A stretch of 64,000 nt of DNA from Cupriavidus sp. AU9028 (GTDB lineage: Bacteria > Pseudomonadota > Gammaproteobacteria > Burkholderiales > Burkholderiaceae): positions 100,916-164,915 of the forward strand of contig NZ_JAIMCG010000012.1 of the NCBI RefSeq assembly GCF_019795295.1. The letters are read 5' to 3'. The notes under the pieces are model-generated. The model worked only from the letters and a program-made list of their open reading frames with translations, was not told the origin of the DNA and did not search any database. Position numbers and translations under genes: made by a program. Positions 1 to 7,646 of this stretch are shown here, piece after piece. Each line of letters begins with the position of its first letter. The stretch's first letter is position 1.

Positions 1-8
1 ATCGTCAT
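1..8 (-). CDS. Possible first codons of the next kyn-operon gene (partial)
   Basis: On the minus strand, 49 bases after the kynB stop, an ATG followed by ACG runs off the window edge. Only eight bases are visible, so the product cannot be read. Kynurenine operons of related bacteria place kynU (kynureninase) or kynA (tryptophan 2,3-dioxygenase) after kynB, which makes a kyn gene the likely identity. This is inferred from context only. Confidence 0.3.
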
Positions 9-56
9 GGTGTCCGGTTCGATTTGCAGTGGAAGGGCGGGGAAATTGGCCGCGGT

Positions 57-728
57 TCAGCGCAGGCTGCGCAGCACGGCGCGCACGGGGCTGGCGTCCA
101 GGGTGGCGAAGCGCAGCGGCAAGGCGATCAGCTCGTAGTCGCCGGGCGGGACCGCATCGAGCACCAGTCCTTCGAGAATCGCCATGCGGTGCCGGTGCAC
201 GGTGTGATGCGCGTCCATGGTTTTCGACTGCTGCGGGTCGAGCGACGGCGTGTCGATGCCGACCAGCCGCACGCCATGCGCGGCCAGCCGATCGAGCGTG
301 GCCGGGGCGACCGCGCAGAAGTTGGCGTCCCAGCTCGCCAGCGGTGCGTTGGCGTAGGTCCGCAGCAACACGCGCGGCGGCACGCCATCGAGCTGGCCCT
401 CCAGGTGCGCCGGCTCGACCAGCGGCGACGCGCCGATGCAATGGATGACACGGCAAGGGCCGAGGTAGGCGGTCAGGTCGACTTCGCCGATCGGTACGCC
501 GGCGGCGTCGTAATGCAGCGGGGCGTCGGCGTGCGCGCCGGTGTGCGGCGACAGCGTGATGCGTCCGACGTTGACGGGGCAATGCTGGTCAAGCTGCCAG
601 GCGACCTCCTGCCGGAAGGGCGTGTCGCCCGGCCAGACCGGCGTGGCCGGCGACAGCGGCGGACTGATGTCCCACAGCCGGCGCTGTTCCGAGTGGTGCA
701 AGGCTTCCGAGGCGATGGCGTGGTCCAT
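57..728 (-). CDS. kynB: Kynurenine formamidase (arylformamidase)
   Basis: KynB hydrolyses N-formyl-L-kynurenine to kynurenine and formate, the second step of tryptophan breakdown, in the cytoplasm. The 223-residue product has normal length for the KynB cyclase-like family. It carries the metal-binding pattern HTGAHAD at residues 62-68 (His62, His66, Asp68 as zinc ligands) and the family's active-site histidine in LHY at 71-73. The N-terminal WDISPPL and the WPGDTPF stretch are also typical. It is the first visible gene of a minus-strand operon whose next gene begins about 50 bases downstream at the window edge. A divergent Lrp-type regulator lies 143 bases upstream and probably controls it. 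Confidence 0.95.
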   Translation of the reverse strand: MDHAIASEALHHSEQRRLWDISPPLSPATPVWPGDTPFRQEVAWQLDQHCPVNVGRITLSPHTGAHADAPLHYDAAGVPIGEVDLTAYLGPCRVIHCIGASPLVEPAHLEGQLDGVPPRVLLRTYANAPLASWDANFCAVAPATLDRLAAHGVRLVGIDTPSLDPQQSKTMDAHHTVHRHRMAILEGLVLDAVPPGDYELIALPLRFATLDASPVRAVLRSLR

Positions 729-871
729 GGTCAGGCGCGCGCGGCGGCGACGGTCGGGATGGGGGCATGATAGTCAATCTCGCCTCGAATGAGCTTGCTA
801 TCTGGTGGGGCGAAACGCGGAATAGTCGAATATCATGCGAGGAATTCAAGAAATCAGGCAAGAATTTTCGA
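729..871. promoter_or_regulatory. Divergent promoter region between kynB and the Lrp-type regulator
   Basis: This 143-base gap separates two outward-facing genes and is AT-richer than its surroundings, especially positions 820-871, which hold GAATAGTCGAATATC and GGAATTC. Both promoters and the regulator's binding sites should lie here. I could not pick a convincing -35/-10 pair or a clear operator by eye. The function is inferred from gene orientation. Confidence 0.5.
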
Positions 872-1369
872 ATGAACCTCGACGCCACCGACCTGCGCAT
901 CCTCGAGTGCCTGCAAAGGAATGGGCGCATCAGCAACCAGGAACTGGCCGAGCGCGTGGCGCTGTCGCCATCGGCTTGCCTGCGGCGCGTTCGCCTGCTG
1001 GAAGAGAGCGGCATCATTGGCGGCTATCACGCCTGGTTCGACGCCGAGCGGCTGGGGCTGGAGCTGGAAGCCATCGTGCAGGTGTCGATGCGGCATGACG
1101 TGGAGGGCTGGCACGACACCTTCAACGCCGCGGTGCAGGGCTGGCCGGAGGTGCTGTCCGCCTATGTGATCACCGGCGATAGCAATTACATCCTGCGCGT
1201 GCAGGCGCGCAATCTGAAGCACTACTCGGACTTCATCGTGAACCGGCTGTATCGGACGCCGGGCGTGATGGATATCCGCTCCAACATCGTGCTGCAGCGG
1301 ATCAAGACCGGGGGATCGCCGCTGGCGCTGCTGCAGCCCGGCGCCCCCCGCGACACGGTGCCGGGCTGA
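872..1369 (+). CDS. kynR: Lrp/AsnC-family regulator, probably KynR
   Basis: The 165-residue product begins MNLDATDLRILECLQ, a standard Lrp/AsnC start with the winged helix-turn-helix in the first 60 residues (ISNQELAERVALS, then SACLRRVRLLEE). The ligand-binding RAM domain follows. An upstream in-frame ATG at 767 would add 35 residues unlike the family, so 872 was chosen. Lrp-type KynR proteins divergent from kyn genes are known activators of kynurenine catabolism in Pseudomonas and related bacteria and respond to kynurenine. Position and family both fit that role here. A different amino-acid effector cannot be excluded. Confidence 0.85.
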   Translation: MNLDATDLRILECLQRNGRISNQELAERVALSPSACLRRVRLLEESGIIGGYHAWFDAERLGLELEAIVQVSMRHDVEGWHDTFNAAVQGWPEVLSAYVITGDSNYILRVQARNLKHYSDFIVNRLYRTPGVMDIRSNIVLQRIKTGGSPLALLQPGAPRDTVPG

Positions 1370-1393
1370 TGGCGGGATGCGGCGGGGAGGGAG

Positions 1394-1831
1394 CTAGCGC
1401 GTGGTGCCGGCGTGCAGTGCGATCAGCCGCCGCAGCGTCTGCTTGAGCCGTTCGCTGTCGCTGCCGCCGAAGGCGGCCAGCACCTGGGCTTCGTGCGCCG
1501 CCGCCTGCTGCAGCAGCGGCTGCGCGCGCTGGCGGCCACTGTCGGTGATCGACACCAGCGCATGGCGGCGATCCGGCGCGCTCCCGCGATGACGCACCAC
1601 CAGCCCGTCCGCCTGCATGCGGTCGATCAGCTTGGTCAGCGTCGGCTGCTTGGTCAGCGTGATGTCGGCCAGCGTGCCCACCGTGCAGGCCTCGCGGTCG
1701 GCCAGCGTGGCCAGTACCCGCCATTCCGGCACGCTCAGGCCCGCCGCCTCCACCTTGCGATGGAATTCGCCGGAGATCAGGTGGCTGGCTCGCGCAAGCA
1801 GATAGGGCAGGTAGCCGTCGACGAAGGTCAT
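1394..1831 (-). CDS. MarR-family transcriptional regulator
   Basis: This 145-residue protein has the MarR winged-helix layout. An N-terminal dimerisation helix (YLLARASHLISGEFHRKVEA) is followed by SVPEWRVLATLA and the recognition region TLADITLTKQPTLTKLIDRM near residues 55-75. The wing contains the classic DRRHALVSIT segment near 85-95. MarR proteins repress catabolic operons and release DNA on binding an aromatic ligand. NicR and PicR, regulators of nicotinate and picolinate degradation, belong to this family. It sits behind the flavin reductase on the minus strand, opposite the NicX-like operon, so it is the likely local regulator. Its ligand is unknown. Confidence 0.85.
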   Translation of the reverse strand: MTFVDGYLPYLLARASHLISGEFHRKVEAAGLSVPEWRVLATLADREACTVGTLADITLTKQPTLTKLIDRMQADGLVVRHRGSAPDRRHALVSITDSGRQRAQPLLQQAAAHEAQVLAAFGGSDSERLKQTLRRLIALHAGTTR

Positions 1832-1871
1832 GGTCGGTCCGTGCCCGCCCGCCGCTGTGCTGTCGCGCCGC

Positions 1872-2450
1872 TCAGTCGCGCAGCGGACAGATGGTGGAAA
1901 ACTCGCCGCTCTGGAAGATCAGCGGCAGCCCGCCGCCTTCGCGAATGCCGCAGCGCTCGACTTCGCCGACGAAGATCACGTGATCGCCTTCGTCATAGCG
2001 GCTGCGGTTGTGGCATTCGAACCAGGCCAGCGCATTGCCCAGGATCGGCAGGCCGGTCTCGGACAGCCGGTAGTCGACGCCGGCGAAGCGGTCTCCCTTG
2101 AGCGTCGCGAAGCGCTGGCACAGGTCCAGCTGCGTGGCGGCCAGCACGTTGACGATGTAGTGCGAACCGCCGCGGAACATCGGCAGGCTGTTGGCGCTGG
2201 TGGCCATGCTCCACAGCACCAGTGGCGGGTCCAGCGAGACCGAGTTGAACGAGCTGGCGGTGACGCCAACGAACGGCGGGTCGCCGGCCGTTTGCCGGAT
2301 CCCGCGTGTGGTGATCACGGTTACGCCGGTGGCGAACTGCGACAGCGCGCGGCGGAAGTGCCGGGCATCGAAGTCGGGCGCGGCGGCCTGACCCTGGCGG
2401 GACGGGTTGGTGTCAGGCAATCCCATAGCTGAGGCACCACTGAATTTCAT
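1872..2450 (-). CDS. Flavin reductase-like protein (FMN/FAD-binding split barrel)
   Basis: Flavin reductases of this family use NAD(P)H to make free FMNH2 or FADH2 for a partner monooxygenase. The product of up to 192 residues contains the signatures FRRALSQFATGVTVITT, TASSFNSVSLDPPLVLWSM, and HVIFVGEVERC near the C-terminus, as in HpaC-type small components. The start is uncertain: ATG at 2450 lies inside a 14-base palindrome, and an in-frame ATG at 2426 (MGLPDTN) is an alternative. It lies 40 bases from the MarR gene, probably in one transcript, and is divergent from the NicX-like operon. A dedicated oxygenase partner is not obvious unless it is the acyl-CoA-dehydrogenase-like protein at 4618. 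Confidence 0.88.
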   Translation of the reverse strand: MKFSGASAMGLPDTNPSRQGQAAAPDFDARHFRRALSQFATGVTVITTRGIRQTAGDPPFVGVTASSFNSVSLDPPLVLWSMATSANSLPMFRGGSHYIVNVLAATQLDLCQRFATLKGDRFAGVDYRLSETGLPILGNALAWFECHNRSRYDEGDHVIFVGEVERCGIREGGGLPLIFQSGEFSTICPLRD

Positions 2451-2456
2451 GAAATT
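2443..2456. promoter_or_regulatory. 14-bp palindrome with overlapping direct repeats, candidate MarR operator
   Basis: AATTTCATGAAATT at 2443-2456 is a perfect palindrome. The heptamer ATTTCAT occurs at 2444-2450 and again at 2454-2460, one helical turn apart, followed by the AT-rich TATATT at 2460-2465 that could be a -10 element for the plus-strand operon. It lies at the divergent junction between the flavin reductase and the NicX-like gene. Size and symmetry suit a MarR dimer site. Binding is inferred. Confidence 0.5.
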
Positions 2457-2606
2457 TCATATATTATTGGCGCCAGACGGGGGAATCACAAGCGCCGCGG
2501 CCATTGCGCTGGCGGCGGCGTCGGGCGCGCCGTTCTCTCTCGACTGCCCGAAACCCGCAACAGTCATGCCCGGTGTCCGGCGGGCCGCGCCGTCAGGAGG
2601 AGAGAC

Positions 2607-3683
2607 ATGCTGCTCGAGCAGATCGAACATCGCTGGCTGGCGGCCTTTCGCCGCACGCTGGAGCTTTGCGCGCTGGCGCCCGGCGATGTGGTAGGGATTG
2701 TAACGGAGTCGCAATCCCGACAAGTCCTTGTGGAGTTGGCCGACCTGGCGGTGCAGGCGATGGGAGCGACGCCCGTTCGCCTGCGCGTGCCGACGCCCGC
2801 GCTCGACGTGCCGGCGCCGGTGCGCTCGACCGGGGCCAGCGACGCGCTGCAGCAGCTGGAGCCGGTGATCGCGGCGCTGTCGCGCTGCCAGCTGGTACTC
2901 GACTGCACGGTGGAGGGCCTGCTGCATGCGCCAGAGCTGCCGCGCATTCTGGCGGGCGCCGACGGCGTGGTGCCCCGCCTGCTGATGATCAGCAACGAAC
3001 ATCCGGAAATCCTCGAACGCTGCCTGCCCGATGCCCAGCTGGAAAGCACGGTCCGGGCGGCAATGCGGCGGCTGCGCGGTGCGCGCCAGATGCAGGTGAG
3101 CTCCGCCGCCGGCACGTCGCTGCAGATCGGCCTGGACGGCGCCCGCGTCGGCGGGGTCTGGGGCTACTGCAACAAGCCAGGCCAGGTCGCCCACTGGCCG
3201 GGCGGCCTATGCCTGGCCTTCCCCGGCGCCGGTCAGGTCAGCGGCACGCTGGTGCTGGCGCCGGGCGACGTCAACCTGACCTTCAAGACCTATCTGCGCG
3301 ACCGCATCGTCTGCCAGATCGAGAACGACCATATCGTCGCCATCGAGGGCAGCGGCGTCGATGCGGAGATGATGCGCGGGTACTACGCGGCGTGGGCGGA
3401 TCGCGAGGGCAGCCAGGCCGCCTATGCGGTGTCGCATGTCGGCTGGGGGCTGAACCGGCGCGCGCGCTGGGATGCGCTGGCCTTCTACGACAAGCGCGAC
3501 TGCAACGGCACCGAGCTGCGCGCCTTCGCCGGCAACTTCCTCTATTCGACCGGCGCCAACGAGGTGGCGGGCCGGCACACGCTGGGCCACTTCGACCTGC
3601 CGCTGCGCAACTGCACGGTCGCGCTCGATGGCGTGAACGAGGTCGATCAGGGCCAGCTGGTGGAGCCGGGCGCCCAGGGGTAA
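2607..3683 (+). CDS. NicX-like 2,5-dihydroxypyridine 5,6-dioxygenase
   Basis: NicX is a mononuclear-iron ring-cleavage dioxygenase that opens 2,5-dihydroxypyridine between C5 and C6 to give N-formylmaleamate. The product has 358 residues, close to the roughly 350 of NicX. It has the C-terminal pattern SHVGWGLN (His277) followed about 50 residues later by GHFD (His328, Asp330), matching the His/His-x-Asp iron triad I recall for Pseudomonas putida NicX. A strong ribosome site AGGAGGAGAG precedes the ATG. The family resembles M29 aminopeptidases, which explains alternative database names. A deformylase gene follows after 37 bases. The exact hydroxypyridine used is unknown. Confidence 0.8.
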   Translation: MLLEQIEHRWLAAFRRTLELCALAPGDVVGIVTESQSRQVLVELADLAVQAMGATPVRLRVPTPALDVPAPVRSTGASDALQQLEPVIAALSRCQLVLDCTVEGLLHAPELPRILAGADGVVPRLLMISNEHPEILERCLPDAQLESTVRAAMRRLRGARQMQVSSAAGTSLQIGLDGARVGGVWGYCNKPGQVAHWPGGLCLAFPGAGQVSGTLVLAPGDVNLTFKTYLRDRIVCQIENDHIVAIEGSGVDAEMMRGYYAAWADREGSQAAYAVSHVGWGLNRRARWDALAFYDKRDCNGTELRAFAGNFLYSTGANEVAGRHTLGHFDLPLRNCTVALDGVNEVDQGQLVEPGAQG

Positions 3684-3720
3684 CGTCAACGCCTTCCCTT
3701 CCGTCACGAGACACGCTTCC

Positions 3721-4557
3721 ATGCCAACCGATCCGGACGCCTTGCCCTCTCCCCAACTGCAGCGCCATGCCAACGGCATCGCCACCCTGACCGCCGGCAC
3801 CGGGCCGGTGGCGCTCGTGCTGCTGCACGGGATCGGCGGCGGCAAGGCGGCCTGGCCCGGACAGCTCGCCGCACTGGCCGCGTGCGGCTACCGGGCGGTG
3901 GCGTGGGACATGCCCGGGTACGGCGACTCGCCGCTGATCGACCCCTACGACTTCGCCGCACTGGCGGCGGCGCTGGTGCCCGTGCTGGATGCCGAGCGGC
4001 AGCAGGGCCGCCGCGTGGTGCTGCTCGGGCACAGCATGGGCGGCATGGTGGCGCAGGAAGCCTGCGCGGCCACGCCGGAGCGGATCGACGGCATGGTGCT
4101 GTCGGGCACGTCGGCCGCCTTCGGCAAGCCGGATGGCGACTGGCAGCAGGAGTTCGTCGCCGCCCGCACCGCGCCGCTGGATGCGGGGCAGAGCATGGCG
4201 TCGCTGGCCGCCAGCCTGGTGCGCGGCATGGTGGCGCCCGATGCGCCGGCCGAGGGAGTGGCGCTGGCCACCTCGGTGATGGCGGCCGTGCCGCCGCAGA
4301 CCTATCGCGCCGCGCTCGGTGCGCTGGTGCGTTTCGACCGGCGCGAGGCGCTTGGCCGCATTGCCGTGCCGGTGCTGCTGCTGGCGGGCGAGCACGACCG
4401 CAATGCCGCGCCGGCGGTGATGGAGCGGATGGCGCCGCGCATCGCCGATGCCGAATACCGGTGCCTGCCAGGCGTCGGCCACCTGGCCAACATGGAACGG
4501 CCGGACCTGTTCAATGCCGCGCTGCTGGACTTCCTGCAGCGCCGCTTTCCGCTGTGA
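3721..4557 (+). CDS. Alpha/beta hydrolase, NicD-like N-formylmaleamate deformylase
   Basis: The 278-residue protein is a complete alpha/beta hydrolase. It has an oxyanion loop LLHGIGGGKAAW near residue 38, nucleophile elbow GHSMGG with Ser105, acid Asp226 in GEHD, and His254 in GVGHLANME. In nicotinate degradation NicD removes formate from N-formylmaleamate, the product of NicX, and the two genes are usually adjacent, as here. Function is therefore assigned mainly from context. The hydrolase fold alone would also allow another ester or amide substrate. The next gene starts 60 bases downstream on the same strand. Confidence 0.72.
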   Translation: MPTDPDALPSPQLQRHANGIATLTAGTGPVALVLLHGIGGGKAAWPGQLAALAACGYRAVAWDMPGYGDSPLIDPYDFAALAAALVPVLDAERQQGRRVVLLGHSMGGMVAQEACAATPERIDGMVLSGTSAAFGKPDGDWQQEFVAARTAPLDAGQSMASLAASLVRGMVAPDAPAEGVALATSVMAAVPPQTYRAALGALVRFDRREALGRIAVPVLLLAGEHDRNAAPAVMERMAPRIADAEYRCLPGVGHLANMERPDLFNAALLDFLQRRFPL

Positions 4558-4617
4558 TGACCACGCCGGCCTGACCGAACGCTCCGATCGGCACAGCCGC
4601 CCTTGCGAGGAACCCCG

Positions 4618-5862
4618 ATGCAGCTCGACTTCATTCCGGCCGTTGGCGAGGCCGATTTCACCGAGGCGCAGGCGCGCCTGCTGTCGTTGGCCAACCGGCT
4701 GGGCCGCGAGCGCTTCGCGCCGCGGGCGGCGCAGTGGGACCGCGAGGCCAGCTTCCCCTTCGCCAACTACGACGACCTGCGCGAGGCCGGCCTGCTGGCG
4801 CTGTGCGTGCCGCGCGAATTCGGCGGGCAGGGCGCGGATTTCGCCACCTATTGCATGATCGGCGCGGAGATCGGCCGCTTCTGCGGCGCCACCGCGCTGA
4901 CTTACAACATGCACATCTGCTCGACGATGTGGACAGGCGTGCTGGCCGACGGCATCCCGATGACGCCCGAGCAGCGCAAAGAGCATGCATCGCGCCGCGG
5001 CCTGCATTTCGAGCGGGTGGTGCGCGACGGCGCGGTCTACGCGCAGCCGTTTTCCGAAGGATCGGCCGCGGCCGCCGGCAAGGCGCCCTTCGGTACCGCG
5101 GCGCGCAAGGTCGAGGGCGGCTGGGTGCTCAATGGCCGCAAGATCTTCGCCTCGCTGTCGGGCGCGGCCGATTACTACGGCATCCTTTGCACCGAGGACC
5201 GCGGCGACCAGCATCCCGACATGCGCGACACGCTCTATATCGCGGTGCCCGCCAGCGCCGAGGGCGTGACGGTGACGGGCGACTGGGACCCGATGGGCAT
5301 GCGCGGCACGGTGTCGCGCACGCTGCTGCTCAAGGACGTGTTCGTCGCCGACCACGAGCAGCTGATGCCGCGCGGGGTCTACTACAAGGCCGCGCAGACG
5401 TGGCCGGCGATGTTCTTCACGCTGTCGCCGACCTACCTGGGCATCGCGCAGGCCGCATACGATTTCACGGTGCAGTACCTGCGCGGCGAGGTGCCGGGCC
5501 AGCCGCCAGTCAAGCGGCGGATGTACCCGACCAAGCAGATCGCGGTGGCGCAGATGCGCATCCAGCTCGAATCGATGCGCTCGCTGTTCTGGCGGGCGAT
5601 CCATGAAGCCGGCCCCAATCCGTCGCGCGACCAGCGTCTGCGCCTGTACGCCGCCCACTACAGCGTGATGGAGGGCGCCAACGATATCGCCCGGCTGGCG
5701 ATCCGCACCTGTGGCGGCCAGTCGATGCTCAAGGACCTGCCGCTGGAACGGCTGTATCGCGATTCGCGTTGCGGCGCGCTGATGCTGCCGTGGACGGCCG
5801 AGCTGATCCTCGACCGGATGGGGCGGGAAACGCTGTACGAGCCGGGCGAGCGCGACGAATGA
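4618..5862 (+). CDS. Acyl-CoA dehydrogenase-fold flavoprotein lacking the usual catalytic glutamates
   Basis: The 414-residue protein has the acyl-CoA dehydrogenase layout. A helical N-terminal domain (LLALCVPREFGGQGADF) precedes a flavin-binding middle (WVLNGRKIFASLSGAADYYG) and a C-terminal helical bundle. The usual catalytic base, the Glu of a C-terminal YEG motif, is replaced by GALMLPWTAE. The alternative Glu position used by isovaleryl- and long-chain enzymes appears to hold Trp (AAQTWPAMFF). It may be an atypical dehydrogenase or a group D flavin monooxygenase, which shares this fold and needs a reductase such as the one at 1872. ATG 4618 follows GAGGAA; the TTG at 4603 was rejected. 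It overlaps the next gene by four bases. Confidence 0.8.
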   Translation: MQLDFIPAVGEADFTEAQARLLSLANRLGRERFAPRAAQWDREASFPFANYDDLREAGLLALCVPREFGGQGADFATYCMIGAEIGRFCGATALTYNMHICSTMWTGVLADGIPMTPEQRKEHASRRGLHFERVVRDGAVYAQPFSEGSAAAAGKAPFGTAARKVEGGWVLNGRKIFASLSGAADYYGILCTEDRGDQHPDMRDTLYIAVPASAEGVTVTGDWDPMGMRGTVSRTLLLKDVFVADHEQLMPRGVYYKAAQTWPAMFFTLSPTYLGIAQAAYDFTVQYLRGEVPGQPPVKRRMYPTKQIAVAQMRIQLESMRSLFWRAIHEAGPNPSRDQRLRLYAAHYSVMEGANDIARLAIRTCGGQSMLKDLPLERLYRDSRCGALMLPWTAELILDRMGRETLYEPGERDE

Positions 5863-7559
5863 CGATGGCAGATCGACCCTCCGGCGATGCAGCGGGGCCG
5901 GCGCGCAAGCAGCGGGGCCGCGGCGCCGGGGGGCCGCCCCACATCGGAGCGGACCGTCTCGGCGCGCTGCTCAAGCCGCTGCATGCGCTGGCACTGGCCG
6001 AGCCGTTGCGCCCGGCGCTGGACTTCCAGGGCAGCACCATCGGCTACGGCAAGCTGTGGAGCCGCATCGAACGCGTCACTGCCCACCTTGCTGCGTCCTG
6101 GGACGTCGGCAAGGGCGACCGCGTGGCGACGCTATGCTTCAACCACGACCTGCAGCTGGCGATGCTGTTCGCCTGCGCTCGCCTCGGGGCGATCTTCCTG
6201 CCGCTGAACTACCGGCTCGCCGTGCCCGAACTGGCCACGATCGCCGCGCATGCTGGCGTGCGGGCGATCTTCCACGACGACGCGCACGCCGGGCTGGCCG
6301 ATGCGGTATGCATGCAACTGGGCGAGGCCGCCGCCGCCGGCGCCGCGCAGATCCTCGCCGATCCGATCGCCGGCACGATGGTGCCGGCCGCATTGCCGCA
6401 GGCACCGGCGCACGCGCATATCGACCGGCTGATCGACCGCGCCGCGCCAGCCGACCCGGACCCCGGGCCGATGCCGGACGATACACCGGTGCTGCTGGTG
6501 TACACCTCCGGCACCACCGGGCAGCCGAAGGGGGCGCTGCATACGCAGGCGGCGCTGCTGGCCAATGCCCGCGCCAGCTGGTGGGCGCACGGGATGACGG
6601 GCGACGACCATGTCCTGAGCACGTTGCCGCTATTCCATGTCGGGGGCCTGTGCATCCAGACGCTGCCCGCGCTGCTGGCCGGCGCCCGCGTCACGCTGCA
6701 CGAACGCTTTGCGCCGGCCGACTGGCTGGACGCGGTGGCGCACGCCAGGCCGACGCTGTCGCTGATGGTGCCCGCTACGCTGCGGGCGGTGCTGGAGCAC
6801 CCGGCGTGGCCGGGCACCGACCTGTCCTCGCTGCGCGGGGTGATGGCCGGCTCGTCGACCATACCGCTCGCCTATATCGACGCCTTTCATGCGCGCGGGG
6901 TGCCGCTGGGCCAGATCTATGGCGCCACCGAGACCGGTCCGGTGTCCGTGGTGCTGCGCCTCGATCAGGCGATGGCGCGGCCGGGGTATGCCGGCTGGCC
7001 GCAACCGGAGGCGCAGGTACGCCTGACCGCCGAGAACGGCAGCGAAGTGGCCGACGGCGAGGTCGGCGAGATCTGGCTGCGCGCGCCCAACCTGATGCGC
7101 GGGTACTGGCGCGACCCGGCGCATCCGGCCTTCGTGGACGGGTGGTTCCGTTCCGGTGACCTGGCGCACCGCGACGTCGATGGCTGCATCGAGGTGGTGG
7201 GGCGCAGCAAGGACATGATCATCTCCGGTGGCGAGAACATCTATCCGGCGGAGATCGAGAACGAACTGGTGGTGCTGCCCGAGGTCGGTGAATGCGCCGT
7301 GGTCGGGCTGCCGGATCCGCGCTGGGGCGAAGTGCCCGTCGCCGCGATCGTGCCGGCGAGCGGAGCCGATCCGGCGCGGCTGCAGCCCGAGGCGATACGC
7401 GAGGCGCTGTCGGCACGGATCGCCCGCTTCAAGCTGCCGCGCGAGGTGGTGCTGGTCGATGCGCTGCCCAAGAGTGCGCTGGGCAAGGTGGTCAAGCCGC
7501 GCCTGCGAGCCATGCTGGAGGCGGCGCGGCGCGACGGCGGTCCGGCGCCCGCTCCCTGA
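5859..7559 (+). CDS. AMP-dependent acyl-CoA synthetase/ligase
   Basis: This 566-residue enzyme should activate a carboxylic acid to its CoA thioester with ATP via an acyl-adenylate. The P-loop YTSGTTGQPKG starts at residue 215. Motifs IYGATETGP, GWFRSGDLAHRD and GRSKDMIISGGENIYP are present, and the catalytic lysine is Lys543 in SALGKV. Its ATG overlaps the stop of the preceding gene as ATGA, so translation is probably coupled. The in-frame ATG at 5865 is an alternative. The substrate is unknown. In this operon a pyridine or aromatic carboxylate, or a ring-opened dicarboxylate, is more likely than an ordinary fatty acid, but this is inference. Confidence 0.9.
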   Translation: MTMADRPSGDAAGPARKQRGRGAGGPPHIGADRLGALLKPLHALALAEPLRPALDFQGSTIGYGKLWSRIERVTAHLAASWDVGKGDRVATLCFNHDLQLAMLFACARLGAIFLPLNYRLAVPELATIAAHAGVRAIFHDDAHAGLADAVCMQLGEAAAAGAAQILADPIAGTMVPAALPQAPAHAHIDRLIDRAAPADPDPGPMPDDTPVLLVYTSGTTGQPKGALHTQAALLANARASWWAHGMTGDDHVLSTLPLFHVGGLCIQTLPALLAGARVTLHERFAPADWLDAVAHARPTLSLMVPATLRAVLEHPAWPGTDLSSLRGVMAGSSTIPLAYIDAFHARGVPLGQIYGATETGPVSVVLRLDQAMARPGYAGWPQPEAQVRLTAENGSEVADGEVGEIWLRAPNLMRGYWRDPAHPAFVDGWFRSGDLAHRDVDGCIEVVGRSKDMIISGGENIYPAEIENELVVLPEVGECAVVGLPDPRWGEVPVAAIVPASGADPARLQPEAIREALSARIARFKLPREVVLVDALPKSALGKVVKPRLRAMLEAARRDGGPAPAP

Positions 7560-7646
7560 CCCCGGGCCCTGCAAGGCGTCGGACGGGCGGGTATCATCGG
7601 TCGTCAGGCCGCCAGCCCGGCGGCATTCAGGCTTTCAGGAGCGGCG

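Noticed and set aside
2607-3683. Reading the gene as an M29 leucyl aminopeptidase
   Set aside because: The sequence carries the His/His-x-Asp pattern expected for NicX and sits next to a NicD-like hydrolase, which fits ring cleavage better than peptidase activity.
3283-5658. 791-codon open frame on the minus strand
   Set aside because: It lies opposite three well-supported plus-strand catabolic genes, and its translation is rich in Arg, His and Gln with no recognisable domain. It is a GC-rich antisense shadow.
5859-7559. Longer ligase start at 5769
   Set aside because: Codons 5769-5858 lie inside the acyl-CoA-dehydrogenase-like gene and do not look conserved; the ATGA overlap at 5859 is the better start.
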